Shown piece after piece: positions 13,979 to 25,182 of a stretch of DNA of 64,000 nt. A program made the translations under genes and the position numbers. Every line of letters starts with the position of its first letter. Positions within the stretch are counted from its first letter, which is position 1. Where the stretch lies: contig NC_088308.1 in assembly GCF_910592395.1 (NCBI RefSeq), positions 26,241,501 through 26,305,500 of the forward strand. Direction: 5' to 3'. Source of the DNA: Lineus longissimus (Eukaryota > Nemertea > Pilidiophora > Heteronemertea > Lineidae). Below the pieces are notes generated by a model. That model was given only the letters and a program-made list of their open reading frames with translations, ran no database searches and was not told where the DNA came from.

Positions 13979-16900
13979 AAATCACTTGACTTGTTATAAA
14001 CAGCGTTGCTAAAGATTCACATGATGCTGTTGTCAAGGAGGCTATGGTGGTTAGAACATTGTAAAAACGCTCAGAAGTTGTTATTAAGTTATACAACCAG
14101 CACCATAAAATCTGTTTTCAAATGTTTATTGGTTACATATTCCTCTCCAGACATATTGATGTTTTGGCCGCCTTCCACCATTCCTTAGCTTGTATTCTGA
14201 ACAAAACACTTGATTGGTCAAACTGGCCATCATGTGACAAGTCTTCCCCTAAAAAGCATTGATGAGATTTTCCTCATGTTTTCTGAAATTGACACCGCCA
14301 CAACATCAACAACTGCAAGGCAAACAAAGGACTTGAACTGTTTGTCCCAATTCTTTGACAAAACATTAATCATGGTCCAGAGGGGATGACAGCATCGATT
14401 AGCAGGTCTGTCCTACTCCTGGACTTGCTGTCTTTGTTACACCTCTCCCAACTGTTGCTTCTCATGATGTATGGCCCTACGCTATTATCTAATGACAAAA
14501 GTAAGGAAAAAACTTGAACAAGTTGCCCTGACATTTTCGTAGGTTATCTCCTCGTATCAAATTCCAGAATTCTGTGTTTGCCATTTACTCCACATCTTAT
14601 CAGAGATATTGTTCATGTCATTTCTTATTACTTATTGCAGTCTTAGTTTATTGTTACATTACACTGCTGCAACATCGGTTAACTTTCCCATGACCCAGCA
14701 ATATCGTATTAACATATCCACTCCAAACTCCTTTTAATGAGGTCTAAATTCCATAATTTATGATTCACTTTACACATTGTAATTCATCTTATGTTGTTAA
14801 AGTGTTCAACGGTTAATTTTTCACATTGTGTTCCCTAATTGATGAGACAAAATCATTAATGTCTTTTTCCTCATTTTATTTTTATGAGGGAAACAGATGA
14901 AGGGGGTTTGAAGAGGGTTTGCAACATGCATCAGTTTATGGAAACATGGGGTTGAAAAGACAAATTACACACCGAATTGAGGCAATTATAAGTCAATTGC
15001 TTTCATTAAGTTGAGAGGTCTTGGTCCCTGTAGCGTGTGGACCTAGTTCTCATCAAGATTGGTGGTAGAGGAGTGCTCCTCCACACAGGGATGCCAAGTG
15101 GTCAAGTGAAACAAGCTGCAGCATCCTAGTCAAAACAGTTTTGGAGAGGAGTTCGTATTAGAGTGCTTTTTCCATGTCATGGGAGTAGTTTGGAGGGTCA
15201 AAGACATGAAGAACTTGTATGACATAGAATAAGTAACAGTATTCAATACCATCATGACACCATTTACAGTCCGTCTGCTTAATCCTTCTTGTATCGTGTA
15301 TTCGGAAGATTGAAAAAACATTCAAAAGCTTTTGACACAAACCGTTTTTTGTGCAAGTTGTCTGGAATATGAAAGAATTGTCTGCAACTGGCAGAGTACA
15401 GAGGATTATTTGAAATTAGTGTGTTGGGAATGAGCATTCATGAAGAGCCAGTTGGAATGTGCATTCAAGTAAATACATTTGATGACCTGAAATCAGCATA
15501 ATGCTGAGGAGACATAATCAGATTTGAACTGTTGAAAAAGGTTCATGTTCTATCTGTCACAAGTCTTCTTATCAAAGGTTTGGCGACTTTTGTGACTGCT
15601 CACAGTGAGAGGAATGACTGTTGATAAAGGACTCCAACTGGAATAATGTCAAAAATCTTTGGTTGCGTTTGAAAAGGATGTGAGAATAGTATAGAAATGT
15701 TAGCAGTAAAAATATCACATTTGAGAGTTGTATTATGGCTCACAGCAGGAGCGTGCCAGGGTTAGATTGGTGCCTGGTCTAATTGCCTGATGAGTTTCCC
15801 TGTTGCTATGGGCTCTAAGTATGACTAAACATTATTACATTAGACAGAAATGCAACATACTGTACCAACAGCAACCAAATATCTCAATAAATGTTGACTC
15901 TATATGAGAAATTTGTTTTCTTAGTTAAGGTGTATCTGTTACTCCTGGCCTGCTCTCTGCTGGAAGCTGGACCATGATACATTGATACCCCTGGGACCAT
16001 CAGTTCTCTTATTAGAGAGCTGCCAGTGAGTCGGAAGGGTTGCCACAGATGAAAAATGTGAAATTATGACATGCTATCATGGTGGTGATCGTAAGAGACC
16101 TAGGGACCCGACAATTGAGTGCTGTGGCGTGACATCACGTCTGTCTAAAATCAGTCGAATTTGCAATGATTTCGGAGTTAACCTGCATGCACATACAGCA
16201 GACGTGACAACTGTGATCGACAAGCAATTTCCAAGAGAAGTTTCATTAATATGTTTGAAGGAGGCGCCATAGTTTTGAGTCAACTCTGTGAACAACTTCC
16301 ATACAAAGCGGATTTATCAATCAAAACGAACCCCTGATTTGGTTTTACCACATGACATGAAGGGCAGAAACAGTAATCTTTTGAAACCAGAGCGTACCTC
16401 TGTCGGGTCTCTTGATGTCTCCTCAACCTTTGCCAAGTAAACTATGCAAAGGGACCGCATACCTTCCACGCGGTTGACTGCGGTGAAGGCAAAGCTTTCA
16501 TCGTTCAAACACAGCTTCATTATTTTGGGTGAAACGCCTAATTTTAGCCAAGATGTCAAAAAGCATGGTAGTTGTGGTTATTTGAAAGGGGTAATTTGTA
16601 AGGTTCCGTGGACTGGAAGAAAGGTTCTGCCCTGCAAGGTGACTCCTGGTTGGATGGTTTTAAGATGTTTGGAAGAATCGCATCTCGTTTCAACAGTTGC
16701 TCTCGTTTTCCCTCTGGCATTCGGTCATAGATGTTGTGGAGTTGGATTGTGCTGGTCATGGGTTTGAAAGTGATCAGAAACTTGTGTCCACAGTTTACAC
16801 AAATGGTGAGGGGAGATTTGAAATTTCATTTATAAACATCATGTCCTCAGAAGAGTGATATGTATGAAATCTGTTTTGGCTTATTCAGTGGACCTAGACA

Positions 16901-18261
16901 TCAAATCACTGAAGTAGTCAAGTTTTTGACAAATTAATGATGGGTGAGGAAACGTTGATTGGTTTTCCCACGCGATCCCCTGTTGATGATTCCGCTACAC
17001 CCCTGTGGACTAGTCTCATCCTCCGGTGATTCCTTATGGACTTTTATACTTGATCACTACTGTTACCATGGACTGTCTCCAACCTGCCCCATAAACCTTT
17101 GTCATCTTTATTTATTGCTTATCATTCTTGTGAAGAGTGTTTTCACCCATTTCAAAAAGAAATTCATGGTTTTTCAATTTCGCATATAAGCCATTATTAA
17201 GTTGCTTTTTGACATTGTGTGATTCAGTGACCATGACCAGTTTTAAAGTGATTCCCGTGAAACCAGGTCCATGGCACCCATCCTTTTGATAGGTCATCAT
17301 ACTTATAACTTTGAATCAGAGAATGTGCTAGGAAGTTGACTGGACTCAAACTTTGAAGAAAACCCCTCTCTTGCTACACATTTTAGAGGGAAAATGTTCA
17401 AGTCTGGTGTGGTGTGGGAAAGCTTTCTTCTCATAGCAGAGTCAGCATCAGCCTTCAAAGTCCCAGTCACCAGGTTAACATTGCTACCCGGCAAAGGAAT
17501 GTTCGCCAGACTAACCACATATTATGAAAATATACTTTTTCATAGCTTAGCAATTCTAGCTCAATAATGGGGTGCAATCCAAATAATTCGTAGGAGGCTT
17601 AATTTGTTTTGTACAGTTGCGGATCAAAAAATGCCAGGATACTCAATAGTTTGGATGCATTCTTTCCTGAGTTGGAGTGTATCGCTAACTATGAAAACAG
17701 GTTGCGTTGACACAGTCTAACCTGCCACTCAAAGTAACCAACCATTCTTCATGATGTTACCTTTCAAGAGGCGAAAGGGGTCCGGGCATATCTGAGTAAG
17801 GCATGTGCAATGCTTGTTCTCAAAATGCACAATTGCCGGACGCCATTCGCTAAGCTTAAAACTTCCTGTTCCGCGCTCCTTCAAACTCTTGACATTTGTT
17901 AAAGCTTCCATGCACAATTTGAAAATGATTTTGAAGAACTACTTGAATCTTCTCCTGGGCTTTAAATTCATTACAGTCAAAGTTTGAATGATCTTTTTAT
18001 GCCCTCATCCCCGTCATGATGCCAATGTCGCTTTTATGTCGTACTCTGTGTTTAACTTGAGACACTAATTTACCCGTGACAACCATGTTAATTTGGTCAA
18101 GGGTATTTCTTGATGATTGGCTTGCTCTCATTGGACACTTGAGGAACATTCCAGTTTGAGATGATGAGTGACCCTAGGTATGTTGTCGGTTCCCATGCTG
18201 TGACGGATGTCCAAACATGTGAAGTGATTGGACAGGAGAGGGCACACATCGTTCCAGTATG

Positions 18262-18291
18262 CTTTGATGGGGCCATCTTGCCCCATCAAAG
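18262..18291. other. Perfect hairpin inside the meteorin-like intron
   Basis: Two 12 bp arms (CTTTGATGGGGC and its complement) are separated by a 6 bp loop. There is no downstream T-run and no known RNA family match that I can see. Confidence 0.4.
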
Positions 18292-21200
18292 GTTAATACT
18301 CCAGCTATTGGGTCTGCACTCTTCCCAGTGTTGCTTGATGGGCTGAGTGTCCATAACCCTGGACAGTTCAAAATGTGATGCCAAGTGTGAATGATAAAGT
18401 GTGATGGTATGCAAGGATGAGGTTTGGGATGACACTGGGGTCTATTGAATGACAGCTGCTGGTCAGCATGAATAGTCTTGTATTTGAACAGCAGCTTTCT
18501 TCCCAAAGTCACTCTATAACCTGTGTCAGGTACCAGTATGTTTGGATCTAATCAGCGTCAAACCCCATCAAAGAACCTATCAAATTGTGTCATACCTCAA
18601 GAGGAAAATGTCCCATATAAAACCATTAAACTTACAATGTAACCCCAGTGTCTCTATCTGAAGGAGGTTAATTATCACAGAGTTCTCGTCTTTAAGTGGG
18701 CTCACCTGGGTTCATTTATCAATGGCACCCTTCACCAAGAGCCATATCTGATCTGAGATTCTTGATAAATCAGATTCAGTGTGAAGAGGGGACAGTGGAC
18801 AGCGAAATGCTCAATGCGTGCCCATCGTCCACCAAGTTTGTATAGGTCTACTGCACTTTCATGCCACATTTTGTTAATTCGGTAAACATGAAAAAAGGTC
18901 AATTGTTCTGGTGGTGCCTGGTCAACTTTAGATTCTTTGTCGACCACACAAAACTTGCTTAAAGATTGCATGATAAGTTGTGGTATATCTGTTCAGCATA
19001 CCATTTAGTTTGTTCGATGGACAATACGCTCTCAAGGCTTGGGTTCGTCCTGTTTGCCTTGTCAGTCCCTTCTTGTGCAACATGTGTTTTTTCGCCTTGT
19101 TTGGTTTCCTTCTTTTTGTGCACTTTAGAATACACTTCCTGCCCTGCCCTTTCCAATGAAATACTGCATTTGGTATTGAAAGGGCATCTAGCAGGTCCTG
19201 CTTGTATGGGATACAGTTATGAAACTAGTGGTTTGAAATCAACCAACGATCACTATTTTCTTTTTTGATGCCATTTTGATATGTGCCATAGATGCCCCAC
19301 TACCAGACGCATGGCAGCCCTGGAAACACACCGCAATGATTGATTAGAAATCATTGCTATCTCGTCACAAAGGTCATCTATAGTTTGATCATATCAGAAT
19401 GTTACATTATTGGTTGTGTGACAGAGTTTTGTTGGTTTAGTTATAGTTGGAGGTCCATGTTCTAAAGGTCTTTAGGTGCCTGTGTCAGTGCTAGAAATCA
19501 TGCCTGGTGGTCATGTTCTCCATGTAAGGGAGCTGTGAAAAGTGGCGTCATGTCCCAGGGCTCATTACTGTGCCTCAGGTAAACCTGTCACCAAGTCTGG
19601 CAAACAAGCTGCCTCCAAAAGATATCAAATCTCAGTAAATCATTGTTTAGGTCAGGGTCCCTTTGAAATTCTTTTCTACCTGGGGTCAATACTTGAGATT
19701 AAGAACACATCACAAAGTTGTTTTTTAAGTGGGGGAGGTGCTCTAAACTACTGGGCTGAGATTGTAGGTGGCTGTTACCTGCTTGGGGAATGACCTCTCT
19801 CATGGAACATGTCGAGTGGTGTGATAAGGTTTGACTCTTTAGCTTTTAGGCTGAACATATTTCCATTTATCCAAATTGAATTACAGAATAGAATCAGAAG
19901 GGTCATGTGCAGCTGTAATTGTTGGATTCTTTTCATGGTAGGCCAGCTAGAAATACTAGGGGCGCTTGAACCAGTGACAGACGTATAGCGTACCATTTTG
20001 TGGGGCCAAGGACAGAACGGGTTAATCTGAGTACAGTTCAGTTCTGAGTTTCATTCCTGGTTGATGTTTTTTCACGACGAGGATAAAAGGGAAATTGGAA
20101 TACAAATATTGCCTGGAGAATGAAAAATAGACTTAGATACCACTTCTCATAGTTGCTATGACTTCCGTAACATGTCAAAATAACATTCCATTTAGGCTTT
20201 CATGTGAAGTGAATGTCGCATGCTATGCGGTGGGTCTCTCATATAAAACCTGGTTCACATGATATCCAGCTAGTCAGTAGTCAATCCTAGATAAATTCTC
20301 TGGTGTCTCCTTACCAATGTTTTAGTTGACGAAGTACTTTCTCACACTAAAGTTATATTGACGTTATCTGTACTTCACCATCATGAAGTGGCGATCAGGA
20401 TGTTTGAATGACGCTTCTGAAAAAATGAACCAAGCTGACCACGTTGCAGTGGAGTCACTTCAAGCAGCTTCATGAGGGGACTGGGCCTTCAAGGGTTCAG
20501 TCTTCTCCTGCCTTAACTTGGGTGAATCGTGGCAAAGCCCCTCAAGAAAAACAACAGGACAGTTTGTAATCCTGACCTAGAACAGATCAGACTTTTATGG
20601 ACATTTTTTCCTTCTGAGAGTATAATGTAATTGTGTTAGATTTCAAAACATTTACTTTGTCGGGCTGTGGTTACACAAGTATTTTGTTAATATATGAGAA
20701 GTTGGTTCCACTCACAGTTGAAGAAACAAGCAACACAAAACATATACAAAGTTACTCTATTTTTCTGCCAAACTGTGCTTGATACAAACTTAGCATATGT
20801 AAACCTTGGAACCTATTAGGCCAAAGTCTTAACACTTTTCATTGCTAAGAACTTTCCTTGGCATTTGCCTGGAAAAAGCTTACATGAAATCGCCTCTAAC
20901 CACAAAATAGGTTTGCACAGTGTACTTTATCTAGATATAAAAACATAGGATGTTTTTATTGGAGAGAACAAGATCGCAAGTAATACTCATTAATTTCAGA
21001 TAAATATTTGCTCAATATTTCTGCCCTGGGTTATTCTGATCTGGTCATATGATTTGAATATACATCTACATGTATGCCCAATGACACCACCAGTGACAAC
21101 CCAAGACTGTTGTCTATCTTCAGGCAGTTTTCTTACCCTGGCCAGTGCAATCTTGAGCAAAGAACTGTCTTTGTGCATTCTGCAATGATTTCTCAATGTA

Positions 21201-23301
21201 AGCGTGGACAATGGCGATAGGGTTTGATGCTGCGATGCAAAAATACCCAGCAGTTACAAGATAATAGGTTTTTAAGGAGATTTTCCATCCTTAACGAATA
21301 GCATTATTAGCACCATTAACTATATTTGTAACACAATTATCTTTTACTTTTTACGATAAATCTGTCCTTGGGCTCCAGATGGCTTCCTTGGTGAATCTAG
21401 CTGTTTGCTTTTCATCCTTTTATTCCCTCATTGGCAACAATATTGCTGCTTTTATTTGCGTCTGCTGGTATTTTGGCAAGATGTACCAGTGGGTCTCTCA
21501 CATCGCAATCAGGGGTCCTGAAGATTGTTAGTAGGACGTCACGCTATTGATATCATTTGAAAGGAAAAATGAAGCAGTTCAAGCTAGTGCTATTGAACAA
21601 AGTTTTTTCCATTGATTTTGCTTTTATTGCAGGCAGGAGAAGAAACAAACTATAGTATTCTTTTCATTGCCTTAGAAAAAGGAAAAAAGAGGAACCTGTT
21701 TTCTCTGATTTATTGATGTTGTTCATTAAATTCCTAACTCTGTTTATAATCGAATTTCTGATGGGGGGTAATGAGCTGTTCAGGTTTATCTTTGAAAACA
21801 GTTGATAGACTTGAAGGCTACAACATGAAATGGAGTCTGCCACTTCAATGAATCGAAATTACAAGATAAAAAGTGCTATCAGCCACTTTGGCCTTTGAGA
21901 GATAACCAACATGGCCTCTTCTATCGATCTCTGAAAGAGTGCAGCACATTTTCACCTTCGGCGCCCCCTGGGGTTATTTGTTTGCGCCGGCTTGCGGCTG
22001 GATTAGTTCTCTCCACACCTTGTGGGTGAACGCTCTCCAGCCAAGCATGACACCCTGCCCAGGTAAATCACTGCCCAGTGGGTGGTGCGTGCAGGTGATC
22101 AAACAGCCCCTCATGTCTCCCTAATCCTGATTGGTTGAGGATACAGTTCATCCTCTGGGGTAGATTTCTCATGTTTTGGTTCAACTCAGTGTAATTCTCT
22201 GTTTTGAATTCTCCGCTTGAAGAGAGCGCTGAGAAAGTTTACTATGAAGATTTTCTGGTCTAGACCAATTCTTTATTAGCCAGGGTGCTGATGTGCACAT
22301 GCTCTAGTACTGAAAACCAAGACGTGTTTGCATTTTACCCAACTCAATCATTGCTCACCAATATGATAAATGGCCATATGTTTTATTTGAAAGAATTTGT
22401 AGGTTCGAGAGAAATTAACAGCTTTGCAATGTGAGGATCTTCATGAGAATATCATAAAGCAGATGGGTTCAGTGAGGAATTTAAGAACAGGTGTCAGAAT
22501 CTAAAGCCTAACTTGATGTATGCTATCTATTGCTTTGACCTTGGAACCCTTTCTCAAAATTCCTTTTTAGGCCTACTCATCTATTAAGTGAAGTCTTAGG
22601 GATAGGTATATGTGGTATTGTCCAAACCTCCAACAAAATTATGACTTGTGTTGCAGTATTTTTGCAGCATGCTGTATCACAATATCATATCATCATGTGT
22701 TCTTTAAGTTCCAAGGTCACCAAATTAATCTAATAAAGCTGAATTGATAGCAGATTCCTGCCCTCTTGTTCTATCATTTGGTGCCCAGACCACATGACAC
22801 CACAGTGATTACTATATTCCTCAATCCACCTGTCCGACCTAATCATCATGATCTTATACTCACTGAGACATTTTCAATAACATCATTGACCCAATATTAT
22901 TCTGAGAGGAACTACAGGACATGCCCCAGCATGATTGAAAATGTTTTTGCAAAAAATTTCCATACAACATATCATGAATGTATGACAAATGCAATAGAAC
23001 TTTGTATAATGAAAAGATGTCACCATAAGTTAAGGTCCCATGTAAACCATTTAAACCAGTTGTATTTGGCCACTTTCATAGATTTCTATTTGAGTACTCG
23101 GGTATTTTAAAAGAATGTCAGATGTTCTATTAAGATAATAATAATGGTTTTCAGGCTACAAAACAAAGACTTTTTCAAGATTTTTATCCATTTTCAGTGA
23201 CTCATCTATCCAACTCAGTTTCTTATAATTAGCATGATGATGTTCCGTGGCGAACTTTTGTTTTACTTTTTTCTAAATGTGTGTCATCTTTATCTTTGCA
23301 G

Positions 23302-23606
23302 TTTTAAAAGGCAGCATGGACTCCGTGGCATTCCGCAAGGATCTCCAGCTGACGGAAATAAAACTAAACATCAAGAAGTTACACCGGCAAAAGCGTAGTG
23401 TGTTCGAGAAAACCAAGGGAAAATATACCGGCTCTGTATTCATGTCATCTAAGTGCGGTGCAAAGTATGGAGAGGGTGACTTTTTATTCGTGGGAAAGAT
23501 GCGATTTGAGCATGCTATGATAAGATGTGTTCCAAGATGGCGGGACTGGGAAGCTATCCAAAGGGAGGCTCAGCGGACTGGCACGCAATACTGTGAGCTT
23601 GACTGA
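23302..23606 (+). CDS. METRNL: Meteorin/meteorin-like, last coding exon (NTR module)
   Basis: The acceptor tttgcag precedes 305 bp of coding sequence ending in TGA at 23604-23606. Joined in phase 1 to 7947-8003, it completes a C-terminal NTR-like module. Family landmarks are the beta-strand peptide KLNIKKLHRQKRSVF, SSKCGAKYGEGDFLFVGKM, MIRCVPRWRDW and the terminal QYCELD. In vertebrate METRN/METRNL the matching features are a C-G-x-x-x-G-x-G-x-F-L-F-x-G core, C-A-P-R-F and a closing P-C-E-V. The Cys residues line up with the family positions, so the fold should be intact. The product should be secreted, but its signal peptide is on an exon outside the window. No AATAAA occurs between the stop and the transposon that starts 325 bp downstream. 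Confidence 0.88.
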
Positions 23607-23931
23607 AGTTCTCTTTGGAGATCTTAAGAAATTATAGGGCGCAAGGTGTCGCCCAAGTTATGGTGCCAATTTTGATACATTCCGAGTGATTGAGGACTTT
23701 ACTCGGTGGGCCGAGGATACCTGTGGACTAAAAGCATATGCTGCATAGGAGTCTGACCTCTGGAGTTAACCTGGACTATAAATGACCTCGAAAAGGTTGA
23801 AAGTGAGGTGATAGGTGAAGGATATTTAGGAGAAGGACAGAGGTGTTGTTTTTTCACTGCCATTGCAACCAGTTGGACTATAGTTGTGTTGCACGACCAA
23901 ACACTGCCGTACATCAAAATATCATGAGATA

Positions 23932-25176
23932 TAGACCGGCAGCCCAGGGCCCTCGGGTTAGTTGAACTAGGTACCAATATCTGAGTGTGGGAGTGGGTAA
24001 AGGGTCATCTGAGATGAATAGATGTGGCAGTCTGCCGGGTACCACCCGTTGCATGTGGGTCTGGGGACCCCCCAAAAGGACCTAAAAATGGTCCCAAGAT
24101 AGTTGACTGAGATACCACTTGTAACCAATAACACTCTGTGCTTACTACTAAACATACATCAAAAGTCCTAAAGACAGACATTTTTCGCGTCGCTGAGGGT
24201 CCGCCAGACCCCCCAAAAAGGGCCAAAAAAATGGGCTAGCATAGATGAGCGAGATACCAAGTAAAATTAATGCCAAATGATTAAGCACTGTCCACTGTGT
24301 GTAAAACAGGTTACTCCAGATAAATTGTCCGTTGCACAAGCAGTACCAGACACCCCCAAAAATTGACCCCTCGCCCCCAGAGTCCAACTAGGCTAGCTTA
24401 GATATTGTAGGTACCAACTGAAACCAGGTTTAAATGATCAATCACACCATTGGGAATACAGAATTATCAATGGCAGACAAAATGTCCATTGCTGTGACCC
24501 TGCCAGACCCCCCCAAATAGGCCCTGGGGTACAGCTAGGCTAGCCTGGATATTGCAGGTACCAGCTGAAACCAAGTTTAAATGATCAAACACACCATAGG
24601 GAATACAAAATTATCAATGGCAGACAAAATGTCCATTGCTGTGACCCTGCCAGACCCCCCCCCCAAATAGGCCCTGGGGTACAGCTAGGCTAGCTTAGAT
24701 ATTGTAGGTACCAGCTGAAACCAGGTTTAAATGATCAATCACACCATTGGGAATACAGAATTATCAATGGCAGACAAAATGTCCATTGCTATGACCCTGC
24801 CAGACCCCCCAAATAGGCCCTGGGGTACAACTAGGCTAGCCCGGGTATTGCAGGTACCAGCTGAAACCAAGTTTAAATGATCAAGCACACCATAGGGAAT
24901 GCAAAATTATCAACGGCAGGCAAAATGTCCATTGCTATGACCCTGCCAGACCCCCCCCCCCCCCATAGGCCCTGGGGTACATCTTGGCTAGCCCAGATAT
25001 TGTAGGTCGGATGTGGTCGTTAGATGTATACAAAACTACAAATATCTGAGACAAACTAAAACATATATTTATTTCAAACATCTAGCTACATGATGGCAAT
25101 GATGCAGGCAAGGTGATAAAAAAAGACATATTGAGAAGTATGATCTCATAAGGAGTTGTTCTTATGTCTCACTTTC
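23932..25176 (+). repeat. Left terminal inverted repeat of the fold-back transposon
   Basis: From outside inwards it holds a unique ~110 bp tip, about three diverged ~150 bp units, then about four well-conserved units of 147-151 bp. The conserved units are marked by AATGTCCATTGCTGTGACC near 24480, 24627, 24778 and 24926, and each contains a C-run before AATAGGCCCTGGGGTAC. A ~170 bp inner unique stretch follows. The inner edge ends in CTCACTTTC at 25176, just before a splice acceptor. Confidence 0.85.
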
Positions 25177-25182
25177 TTTCAG

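Larger units (their letters stand above)
8004..23301 (+). other. 15.3 kb intron of the meteorin-like gene
   Basis: Bounded by gtaagt at 8004 and tatctttgcag ending at 23301, with matching phase 1 on both sides. Open frames inside, up to 188 codons (10006-10572), have no recognisable domain, no protein-like composition and no supporting splice signals, so they are taken as chance. The intron contains the inverted-repeat element at 12984-13978 and a 12 bp-arm perfect hairpin at 18262-18291. Confidence 0.75.

Noticed and set aside
24148-24387. Identical small ORFs repeated at 28226-28646
   Set aside because: Mirror copies created by the transposon's inverted repeats, not genes.
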